Origin: JBIOHP01 sp044449065 | Lineage (GTDB): Bacteria; Bacteroidota; Ignavibacteria; UBA10030; SZUA-254 | Assembly: GCA_044449065.1 (NCBI GenBank) | Contig: JBIOHP010000007.1 | Location: 1 to 64,000, forward strand | DNA: 64,000 nt | Direction of reading: 5' to 3' | Shown here: positions 27,279 to 34,841 of the stretch, piece after piece | Position numbering within the stretch: the stretch's first letter is position 1 | Layout: every line of letters begins with the position of its first letter | The notes under the pieces: generated by a model | Told to the model about the DNA's origin: nothing | What the model saw: only the letters and a program-made list of their open reading frames with translations | Databases searched by the model: none | Program-made: the position numbers and the translations under genes

Positions 27279-29435
27279 ATGAAATATTCACTTATTTTGA
27301 TTGTGCTTTCATTGTTGTCTCTTCAGGTTCTGTTTTCACAGGACCCGAAGCCGGACACATTGGAGTACAAATACCCTACCGAAGTCGTTATCTCGGCTTC
27401 GAGGATGGGTATACAACTGAAAAACACACCGTTTTCAACGAGTCTTGTTGACTCAGAAGCATTGAAAAACACTGCACGTGGAGTTGCAGTCGATGAGGCG
27501 TTGAAACTTGTTCCCGGCGTAAAAATAGATAACCAGGCGAACGGGAGCAGGGTTCATCTCTCCGTGCGCGGTCAGGGAATTCTCACCGAACGCGGCATCC
27601 GCGGCATCAAAATCTTGCTCGATGAACTTCCGATCAACGATCCGAGCGGTTTTGCGCCGGACTTGTACGACATCGATTGGAATACCGTGGACCGCATCGA
27701 AGTTCTCAAAGGACCCGCGGCGTCGATCTATGGAAGCGGCGGATCGGGCGGCATCATCAATATTCTCACCAAAAACGCGCCGAACAGACCCTCCTTTGGC
27801 GAGGCGTCCCTGAGCACAGGATCAAATAATTTTTACAAAGGATTCGGCTCATTTGGCGGCACGACAAACGACGTCAATTATGATTTCTCGTTCTCCCGAA
27901 CGGCGGGCAATGGCTACCGGACGCACACCCGTTTTCACGAGAATAACATCTACGGGAAAGCAACCTACACGCCCACAGATTTCCTTACGTTGACGCCGAT
28001 CTTTATCTGGACGGACACGTATCATGAGAATCCGGAAGGGCTTTCGTGGCTGCAATATCAGCAAGACCCGATTCAGCCGAATGGCGACGCGGAGAGATTC
28101 AATGAATTCCTACAAACCAACCGCACCACAAACGGATTAACGGGCTCCATTCGCGTTCAGGATAACCAGGAAATTCATTTCAACGGGTATATTCGGCGTA
28201 CGCTTTTTACAGAAGCGAACAACCATTACTTCGATCACCAGACCTTGATGACGCCCGGAGGATCGCTGCAATATTCTCTCTCTACGGGAACGCCTTCAGA
28301 TAACCTCCGGAATAAGATCAGCATCGGCACCGACGTTCAATGGCAGACGATTGATGAATCCATCTATCCCAACGACTTTACCGTTCAGATCGATTCGCTT
28401 GCGGCTAAGCAGCAAATTCAGCAGCGTTCGACGGGAGTGTTCCTGATTGACATGATTAACCTCGGAAACAATTGGTCAATTATGGGAAATCTGAGATACG
28501 ATCAGGTTCATAATGAGCTGAACGATCTCATTAAAAATCCGACCGACCTTTCAGGAAACGCCGATTTTTCCAGAGCTACCGGACGAATAGGCGCAACATA
28601 CACTCCATCGGAGGATATGAGCATTTATGGAAGCTGGGGCCAGGGTTTTTTACCCCCCTCTATATCTGAATTGGGTAATAATCCCGATCGGCTTGGCGGG
28701 TTCAACATGCATCTCGCTCCCGCCACCTCAAACAGTTACGAAGCCGGTGTGCGGGGCGATCTTAGTAATTTGCTGGGTTACGACCTAACCGGTTTTTATA
28801 CAGCAACCGAAAACGATTATAACCGGTACCGCCTCGATCGGGGAAACGGAGACATCGGCACATTTTATGAAAACGTCGGCGCAACCCATAAATACGGCAT
28901 AGAAGCATTCGTGAACTATTCTCCGGTAAAAGACGTGGAAGTCAAGCTTGCGTACTCCTATTCTCATTTTACCTATTCGCTGACGAACGCTATTAAAATC
29001 TTAATGGACCCGGATCCGGCATTCGCTACGCCAACATCGCGCGATACCAACCGCTTCATCAGGGATGGAAATTATCTTCCGAACAGCCCGCAGCATCAGC
29101 TCATGCTCGATGTTGCCTATCATCCTCTCCCCGATTTATCCATCGGTTTGAGCACGGAAACGCTCAGCGAAGCATATATCGATGGTTCAAATGATGTTTA
29201 TGTTGATCTCATCACCGGCGATCAATTTGGCGTCAAGACTCCGGGCTACACGCTCTTCGGCGCGCGCATCGGGTACACCTGGCGCGTGAACGGTCTTGCA
29301 ACCGACGCCATGTTCCATGTTAGGAATATTACCGATCAAAAGTATGTCGCATTTTCCGAGCCGGACACGGGGGGAAATTCCTATCAACCCGGAACGGGAA
29401 GGGAATTCTTCTTTGATTTGAAAGTTCATTTTTAA
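27279..29435 (+). CDS. TonB-dependent receptor (siderophore/cobalamin-type)
   Basis: A 718-residue outer-membrane receptor. Signal peptide 1-20, then a possible TonB box (DTLEYKYPTEVVISASR, ~25-41). The plug has VDEALKLVPGVKIDNQANGSRVHLSVRGQG and VLKGPAASIYGSGGSGGIINI. A barrel of about 22 strands ends in LKVHF. It lacks the carboxypeptidase-like extension of the preceding receptor. It is likely to import an iron chelate, cobalamin or another large ligand; the sequence does not decide which. Separated from the ZnuD-like gene by 440 bp, so probably a separate transcript. Confidence 0.88.
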   Translation: MKYSLILIVLSLLSLQVLFSQDPKPDTLEYKYPTEVVISASRMGIQLKNTPFSTSLVDSEALKNTARGVAVDEALKLVPGVKIDNQANGSRVHLSVRGQGILTERGIRGIKILLDELPINDPSGFAPDLYDIDWNTVDRIEVLKGPAASIYGSGGSGGIINILTKNAPNRPSFGEASLSTGSNNFYKGFGSFGGTTNDVNYDFSFSRTAGNGYRTHTRFHENNIYGKATYTPTDFLTLTPIFIWTDTYHENPEGLSWLQYQQDPIQPNGDAERFNEFLQTNRTTNGLTGSIRVQDNQEIHFNGYIRRTLFTEANNHYFDHQTLMTPGGSLQYSLSTGTPSDNLRNKISIGTDVQWQTIDESIYPNDFTVQIDSLAAKQQIQQRSTGVFLIDMINLGNNWSIMGNLRYDQVHNELNDLIKNPTDLSGNADFSRATGRIGATYTPSEDMSIYGSWGQGFLPPSISELGNNPDRLGGFNMHLAPATSNSYEAGVRGDLSNLLGYDLTGFYTATENDYNRYRLDRGNGDIGTFYENVGATHKYGIEAFVNYSPVKDVEVKLAYSYSHFTYSLTNAIKILMDPDPAFATPTSRDTNRFIRDGNYLPNSPQHQLMLDVAYHPLPDLSIGLSTETLSEAYIDGSNDVYVDLITGDQFGVKTPGYTLFGARIGYTWRVNGLATDAMFHVRNITDQKYVAFSEPDTGGNSYQPGTGREFFFDLKVHF

Positions 29436-29471
29436 GGATGATGATGGAATATTAAAAACATCGTCGTATTT

Positions 29472-29604
29472 TCTTAACCCAACCCCTTGCCCCTCCCTTC
29501 TGCAAGGGAAGGGGTTGGGGATGGGTTAACTAAACACCTTGTCAAATCGAATATCCCGATTTCATCGGGTGGAGGAACGCCGAAAGCGCGGGAGCTTTGA
29601 TGCA
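29472..29604. repeat. palindromic element related to the GAAACCCC family
   Basis: Begins with a strong hairpin (CCCCTTGCCCCTCCC / GGGAAGGGGTTGGGG region) and ends in GGAACGCCGAAAGCG...GCTTTGATGC, which matches the right end of the elements at 30690-30822 and 32524-32633. No ORF. Confidence 0.55.
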
Positions 29605-29660
29605 ATGATAATTTATTAGATCCCCTGTGACATTAAAAATGACATAATACCAATTCTATC

Positions 29661-29824
29661 CTGACCTCACCCTTAGTCCCATAGCGGGAAATATCGGAGC
29701 CGTTTCGCCCTCTCCCTGCCCGTCCGGTCAGGCGGGCCGCCGGGAGAGGGTTGACATGTAGATTATCACTTATGATAAATCTCGCCGGGCATGTCCCGAT
29801 GTTTTTTATCCGGAGTGAGGTCAT
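29661..29824. repeat. TGACCTCAC terminal-inverted-repeat element, copy 1
   Basis: Perfect 9-bp terminal inverts TGACCTCAC (29662-29670) and GTGAGGTCA (29815-29823) with internal palindromes. A second copy with the same ends is at 34648-34810. The internal CGCCGGGCATGTCCCGATGT is shared with that copy. Confidence 0.6.
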
Positions 29825-29868
29825 TAGGAATAGAATTTTTATCGCGATCTCACGAAAGCGAATAAATT

Positions 29869-30573
29869 CTACAACGTAAAAAGCATACCGGTTAAGAATT
29901 GGAATCCATAATTATGGATAGGGAGTATACCAAAAGCCCCGATACCTGGATATGACGCCAAGGTTTCGGTGTTCACATTATTCAAACCGTATGAGTAACG
30001 GATATCAGCAAGAAGCGAGATTGCGGGTAAAACTTGAAACTCTCCTCCGGCCCCAAAATCAAGAGATATCTCGAACGACTCAAAATTGCTTCTCACATCA
30101 AAACTACTCATTCCCTGAATGTCAACATCTCCCTCGAATACCCGTTTGGCAGAAATAAGGCAACCAATGTTTGGTCCGGCGAAAAGGAATGGTTTGAAGG
30201 AGCCGGTAGCAAGACGGGCTTTAATCAATACCGGTAGTTCAAGATAATCCATCTTTAAGACACTGACGATAAGCCCGGACGATTCAGGACCCAATGTTCC
30301 GAAGATATATCCGCCCACTTGCGCTCCCTTCTGAATGTACTTTGGCTCAAGCTGAATATACCAGCCATCTGCGATTCCAATTTCTGCTAATCCACCGATT
30401 ACTAAACCATTGCGTGTCGCTTTGTAATCATCTCCGAAAATGGAGTTGGTCAGGTTGGCAAAGTTAATCCCGGCGTCAAATCCAATACGAATTGATTTTT
30501 GCGCGTGTGCATTAACACCCATCAATAGAGTGGTAATGAATAGCGCTAGAATGAGATTAAGGGTACGTTGCAT
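29869..30573 (-). CDS. outer-membrane beta-barrel protein (PorT/OmpX-like)
   Basis: A 234-residue porin-family protein: signal peptide 1-25 (MQRTLNLILALFITTLLMG, ending NAHAQ), then alternating beta strands (SIRIGFDAGINFANLTN, GWYIQLEPKYIQKGAQVGG, YLELPVLIKARLATGSFKPFLFAGPNIG), ending in GMLFTL. The layout matches the small 8-stranded barrel proteins common in Bacteroidota (PF13568-like). Its first ~14 codons and last ~7 codons recur as orphan fragments around the next gene(s) upstream, showing that this gene has been duplicated and the copies replaced. Function structural or unknown. Confidence 0.8.
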   Translation of the reverse strand: MQRTLNLILALFITTLLMGVNAHAQKSIRIGFDAGINFANLTNSIFGDDYKATRNGLVIGGLAEIGIADGWYIQLEPKYIQKGAQVGGYIFGTLGPESSGLIVSVLKMDYLELPVLIKARLATGSFKPFLFAGPNIGCLISAKRVFEGDVDIQGMSSFDVRSNFESFEISLDFGAGGEFQVLPAISLLADIRYSYGLNNVNTETLASYPGIGAFGILPIHNYGFQFLTGMLFTL

Positions 30574-30689
30574 AAATGACTGTCCTAAAAGTTTTTTAGA
30601 TTAATGATGTAATATTGAAATGAGATTACTTACGTTTTAGTTAATCCCGTGTCAGCGTGCGTGAACTGAGTTAGTTAAACGATCCATTT

Positions 30690-30822
30690 GAAACCCCTAG
30701 TCCCCCTTTGACAAGGGGGTTTTCTCGAAATTTAGTTGTCACATCTCAACCTGTAAGAATCCCCATTGTCCCTGCCTGACTGTCGGGCAGGAAATGGGGA
30801 ACGCCGAAGGCGGGGGGTTTCG
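30690..30822. repeat. GAAACCCC terminal-inverted-repeat element, copy 1
   Basis: Starts GAAACCCC and ends GGGGGGTTTCG (inverted). It contains a hairpin CCCCCTTTG-aca-AGGGGG and a GCCTGAC/GTCGGGC stem. A close relative is at 32524-32633 and a looser one at 56025-56200. Both 30.7 and 32.5 kb copies lie next to a remnant of the barrel gene's 3' end. Confidence 0.65.
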
Positions 30823-30839
30823 ATGCGTCGACATTATAT

Positions 30840-30868
30840 CTACAACGTAAAAAGCATAACACCCAAGG
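30840..30868 (-). pseudogene. 3' remnant of a duplicated barrel gene
   Basis: The minus strand reads FLTLGVMLFTL-stop, compared with QFLTGMLFTL-stop at the end of the 29869 gene; the last 18 nt including the stop (CTACAACGTAAAAAGCAT on the plus strand) are identical. The remnant begins inside the last codons of the 30869 gene, in a different frame. Confidence 0.6.
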
Positions 30869-32338
30869 TTAGAAATCACTTTTGAAGAATTTTTTTCGCC
30901 ACCATTTAAGATACAGGTCGGGATCGTTGTAGCTTTCGCCGCTAACCTGACTCAGGTATGCTTTTGCCTCGACTTGCTCCGCCGGATCGCCAACCCAATA
31001 CATACCGATAGCATTCAGAGAAGCAATTTGGGGCCACATTTGGTCCATGTCGCGTTCCCATTCCTCGCGAGACATTTTCGGGGAACCGACTCTTGAGTCA
31101 AAACCAAGATTTATAAGATTATCGATGAAGTTGCCGAGACCGGGAGTGCCAAGTAATTTTGAGCCTTCCTTCGTCCAACGATTTCGCAAAGAAGTGGAAT
31201 GTAATAGTTCCGGTCCATTGAGTGGATGCGTTGAAGACCACGCACTCCATTGGTCCGGCGTTGCGAACGTTGTATCGTAAAGAAATGACAACGTGCGAAG
31301 ACCTTCCTGGAATAATCTCTCTCCAAATTCGCCTGCGCGATGGGGTTCGGCGAATCGTAACCGCTGGAGAGAAGAGGCGACAATTCTCTTGCTGAAAATA
31401 TACCGCAATGGATGTCCCTGCAGGATGAACCCATGGCGAACAATGAAGGCATCAAAATTCTCGGGCAGGAGATTTTCATCATCGTACGGCAAGTCTTTCC
31501 AGGGCACATCAGGAGAAAGGTACATTCGATCCTTATCATCGGATTCATTGAGCTTTAGCTGTAACCGACTAAGAGCAATCTGACTTATACAGAAGACCTG
31601 GTTCTCACCATATTCCTTCTTCAGGTAATAACCGATATACGCTCCGGTTCTTTCTTCCGGCGCCAGAGAGCCGGTGAAATCCCCCTTTTCCACGACGTTT
31701 TTTATGAGATGTCCCACCCCGTAGAAAACAAGCCCTTTCTGTTCCGGATGTCCTTTAAAATAAGTAATGATATTTATTGCCGATAGACTATCACGGTCTT
31801 TCACATAGTACAACAAGCTGGCTTTCTCTGAAGAATCTATAATTGCAGGACTATTGATACTCATCGCTTCAGGACCCTGAATATCAAAAGTAATTTGTTT
31901 ATCAGGCGACAGAACCCGATTGAGGCTGTCAATTCGCAGAGTAATCCTTCGCAAATCAGCATAGAACTCGAACCGCTCAAAAGAGGTAGTCGGCAAGAAC
32001 AAATCCAAAAGAGGATTCGGATCGCCGCTTTTTGTGTATTGTTTGAGGAGGTCTGCCGTTTGTTTATCATCTTCGAGGAAGAGAGTCAGTCTGCGTTGAT
32101 CGGATCGTCCCTCTTGCAGCATATCCAGCCAGTTCGTCAACGTCGAGATTAGTGTGTGATACGGCAATGGAAAACTATGCGCGAAATCGCCAAGCATGAC
32201 GATCCGGTGGTTAGACAATTCTTGAACGATCTGTTCTTCAGGAGTGGGAGATGAATGTTGTAGAAAATTACAACTGTACAGAAATACAGTTGACAATAAT
32301 ACTAAGATGAGAAACGTTAAACGTGCAGTGATAGACAT
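30869..32338 (-). CDS. lipoprotein with possible EreA/ChaN-like fold
   Basis: A 489-residue protein. The start at 32338 is chosen because AAAGG lies ~9 nt upstream and the product then has a clean lipoprotein signal (LSTVFLYSC). After the lipobox, NHRIVMLGDFAHSFPLPYHTLISTL resembles the first strand and GExxH-type loop of the erythromycin-esterase/ChaN/TIKI superfamily, here with D in place of E; later LVFYGVGHL and NFDAFIVRHGF fit the same fold loosely. No clear catalytic set, so enzymatic activity is uncertain. The frame continues upstream to 32407 through a leftover signal-peptide start of the neighbouring barrel gene. It may sit at the inner face of the outer membrane. Confidence 0.7.
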   Translation of the reverse strand: MSITARLTFLILVLLSTVFLYSCNFLQHSSPTPEEQIVQELSNHRIVMLGDFAHSFPLPYHTLISTLTNWLDMLQEGRSDQRRLTLFLEDDKQTADLLKQYTKSGDPNPLLDLFLPTTSFERFEFYADLRRITLRIDSLNRVLSPDKQITFDIQGPEAMSINSPAIIDSSEKASLLYYVKDRDSLSAINIITYFKGHPEQKGLVFYGVGHLIKNVVEKGDFTGSLAPEERTGAYIGYYLKKEYGENQVFCISQIALSRLQLKLNESDDKDRMYLSPDVPWKDLPYDDENLLPENFDAFIVRHGFILQGHPLRYIFSKRIVASSLQRLRFAEPHRAGEFGERLFQEGLRTLSFLYDTTFATPDQWSAWSSTHPLNGPELLHSTSLRNRWTKEGSKLLGTPGLGNFIDNLINLGFDSRVGSPKMSREEWERDMDQMWPQIASLNAIGMYWVGDPAEQVEAKAYLSQVSGESYNDPDLYLKWWRKKFFKSDF

Positions 32339-32365
32339 GTTGTACCTTTTTTTAAAGAATCTCTT

Positions 32366-32407
32366 CAATATCATGAGTGCTATGATGAGATTAAGAAAGC
32401 GTTGCAT
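32366..32407 (-). pseudogene. 5' remnant of a duplicated barrel gene
   Basis: The minus strand reads MQRFLNLIIALMIL, matching the signal peptide MQRTLNLILALFIT of the 29869 gene, with most of the first 30 nt conserved. It runs in frame into the next gene but lacks a complete signal peptide, so it is a relic rather than the gene's real start. Confidence 0.6.
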
Positions 32408-32523
32408 CGATGATTAATTTAATGATAATTGCAACTAATGATGGAGTAAAAAAACACTTTAAAAGAGTTAACGCTCTTCCGGTTTCAGTCCAAGCAAACT
32501 GCGTTAGTTCTACGATCTGTTTG

Positions 32524-32633
32524 AAACCCCCAAGCTCCCTTTGACAAGGGGGTTTTCTCAAAATCGATTTGTCGCATCTCGATCTGTAAGAATCCCCCTT
32601 GTCAAAGGGGGAACGCCGAAGGCGAGGGGATTT
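32524..32633. repeat. GAAACCCC terminal-inverted-repeat element, copy 2
   Basis: GAAACCCCC at the left and AGGGGATTTG at the right, with the internal pair CCCTTTGACAAGGGGG and CCCCCTTGTCAAAGGGGG forming a near-perfect inverted repeat. It ends in the same GAACGCCGAAGGCG block as copy 1. Confidence 0.65.
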
Positions 32634-32651
32634 GATACGACGACATTTATT

Positions 32652-32678
32652 TCTACAACGTAAAAAGCATACCGCCTA
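32652..32678 (-). pseudogene. second 3' remnant of the barrel gene
   Basis: The minus strand reads VGGMLFTL-stop, the same terminal codons as the 29869 gene. It lies 2 bp after the stop of the T9SS gene at 32680. The DNA after this stop (toward the GAAACCCC element) also matches the DNA after the remnant at 30840. Confidence 0.55.
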
Positions 32679-32679
32679 C

Positions 32680-34416
32680 TCACCTGATAATTACCATCTT
32701 TTTGACCTGAACGAACGAGGATGATGGAGAGTCTATGCTCAACGCTTCTAATCGATAAAAATAAACTCCACTTGCCACATTTTTAGCGTCCCATGTGACC
32801 GACTGCGCTCCCGCCTCCTGAATACCATTGGCAAGCGTAGTTATCTTATCGCCAAGGATATCATAAATTATAATTTTTACCTGAGCGCGATGCGCGAGCG
32901 TATAATTTATCTTTGTCGACGGATTGAACGGGTTGGGGTAATTTTGCGAAAGGGAATAAATCATCGGCTTCGAAAGATGAGTTAGACTAATACCTGTGGA
33001 TATTTTAGATATTCGCACTGTATGAACCGCCGCCGATGTATCTGTATAAGCCGTATAAATATTTTGCTGCGAATCAATAATTACACTCGACACAAGATCT
33101 CGGAATAACGGAATCGGGTAAAAAAACGAATCAGTCTTTCCTTCGAGGTTCCTGAGATAGAGAATCCCGGAGCCAGACACTCCGCAGAGAAAACTCGGCT
33201 GCATATCTGCCAGCGGATCGAGGAAGAAATTTGGCTCAACATAACTACTACCGATGCTGAACGTTTTTATAGCAGAAAAAATTGTCCCATGCAGATCTGA
33301 TGAATAGTGCATCATTCCGGATTGATTCCAAATTACAAAATTGTTCCCCGTCAGAGGATTTGACAAAAATATCCCTTCGCTACCGAACCCGTTCAAATTT
33401 AATGAATCTACATGGATTGAATCATCGGTGATGAGCATAGAATAGATTCCCTTTACCATATTGGATGGGTTTCGTTCTGTCCATCCGACATGCGCCTGTC
33501 TGCCATCCCTACACACGGAAAACGAGATCGTTGGCGGCTCACCATTCCATGAATTCTGATGCGCCTCAACTACCCGCCGTAAAACATGCGGCGACTGGAA
33601 TTGATTTCCATACCCCTTCATATATTTCATCGAGAATGAATCGCTGACTGAAGATGCAGCCGAAAAATATAGGAGATGCAGCGAATCTTTTCCATCAATT
33701 TGAATTTGGGGAAAATATCCTGATTGATCGATCACCTGATAATCATAAGACCCATCCGGAAAATCTAAATTGCGTGCAAGTTCACAACTGCGGTAATAAT
33801 AGTCGTCTGTATTTTCGAAGATACCGTACGGAACCAAGGATGTCACGTGCTCGAAAACGATGTGCGTTTTGCCATTATGATCCACAACCATATCCGGATT
33901 TGTTGAACTTGTAATTTTGAATATTTCGCGCAAATTATTATTTACATTTGAAACTGCAAATGCATGTATATCCGGTTCGCCATATCCTCCGGGAATAATA
34001 TCAACAAAAGAGTATCCTTGTTTTCGGTAAAGGAGAAACGTCGAATCTTTTAATCCGACAGCGCGCATACTATAAATATCTGAACTTATTTCGCCCCACG
34101 TAGAATTCCAATCACTATAAACATATCCGGTATCGGGAAGATATTGAGTATGGATGGCGCTCCCGAGAGAGTCCAGATGCAAATAAAACGGCCTGCGAAT
34201 TCCTTGTTTACTGTATGCGCTGGGATACCATGTTGTATCGGCGATTCCATAACCGTAGAGCCCCCGGTTGGACATCGCACCCATCTGAACAGTCATGGAT
34301 TGCAGCAATCGGGGAAGAATAACTTCATCATAGCGCAATTGAGTATGGGCAATAGTTGTAACGAGGGCAAGAGCGCTTAGAAGATGGAATACGATTCGAT
34401 AGGTTCTTCTGACCAT
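32680..34416 (-). CDS. T9SS-secreted protein, unknown N-terminal domain
   Basis: A 578-residue protein when started at 34416, which gives a clean signal peptide (MVRRTYRIVFHLLSALALVTTIAHTQ). The frame stays open to 34503, but the extra 29 residues are polar and would bury the signal. The body is beta-rich with repeated short strands (VGWTERNPSNMVKGIYSML, YLRNLEGKTDSFFYP), suggestive of a propeller. The last ~85 residues are a T9SS sorting domain (NYPNPFNPSTKINY...KKMVIIR). No catalytic motif seen. Bounded by barrel-gene remnants and palindromic elements on one side and a TGACCTCAC element on the other. Confidence 0.75.
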   Translation of the reverse strand: MVRRTYRIVFHLLSALALVTTIAHTQLRYDEVILPRLLQSMTVQMGAMSNRGLYGYGIADTTWYPSAYSKQGIRRPFYLHLDSLGSAIHTQYLPDTGYVYSDWNSTWGEISSDIYSMRAVGLKDSTFLLYRKQGYSFVDIIPGGYGEPDIHAFAVSNVNNNLREIFKITSSTNPDMVVDHNGKTHIVFEHVTSLVPYGIFENTDDYYYRSCELARNLDFPDGSYDYQVIDQSGYFPQIQIDGKDSLHLLYFSAASSVSDSFSMKYMKGYGNQFQSPHVLRRVVEAHQNSWNGEPPTISFSVCRDGRQAHVGWTERNPSNMVKGIYSMLITDDSIHVDSLNLNGFGSEGIFLSNPLTGNNFVIWNQSGMMHYSSDLHGTIFSAIKTFSIGSSYVEPNFFLDPLADMQPSFLCGVSGSGILYLRNLEGKTDSFFYPIPLFRDLVSSVIIDSQQNIYTAYTDTSAAVHTVRISKISTGISLTHLSKPMIYSLSQNYPNPFNPSTKINYTLAHRAQVKIIIYDILGDKITTLANGIQEAGAQSVTWDAKNVASGVYFYRLEALSIDSPSSSFVQVKKMVIIR

Positions 34417-34647
34417 CGTATGCGTAATAATAATCGCCTCATCAATGCGATGACATGTTATATACGCGGCGTTGAGTAAGGAAAGCTTTTTCATGTTGCT
34501 CATTTGTTTCTCACTTTCTTACAACTTAAGGAGTATAAGTTCTAAGCATGTTTAAAAAACAATCGAAATAAACCGTAAACACGTAATAACAAAGTACGAA
34601 ATATATATTTCAAATGCGGTAGCAGTAACAGCACCGTAGTTCAACCA

Positions 34648-34810
34648 TGACCTCACTCTATGTCCTATCGCGTGTATGCAGACTGCCGTTTCACCCTTCC
34701 CCGCCCCTTCGACTTCGCTCAGGACAGGCTTGGGAGAGGGAAATTATGCAATATTATTAAACACAAAACATCGCCGGGCCTGTCCCGATGTTTTTATCGG
34801 GAGTGAGGTT
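34648..34810. repeat. TGACCTCAC terminal-inverted-repeat element, copy 2
   Basis: TGACCTCACTC at the left and GAGTGAGGT at the right, with internal palindromes including CGACTTCGCTCAGGACAGG and CGCCGGGCCTGTCCCGATGT. Related to the copy at 29661-29824. It fills most of the 425-bp gap between the T9SS gene and the M1 peptidase gene. Confidence 0.6.
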
Positions 34811-34841
34811 ATACATTCATTCACACTCGAACCTTCCCTCT

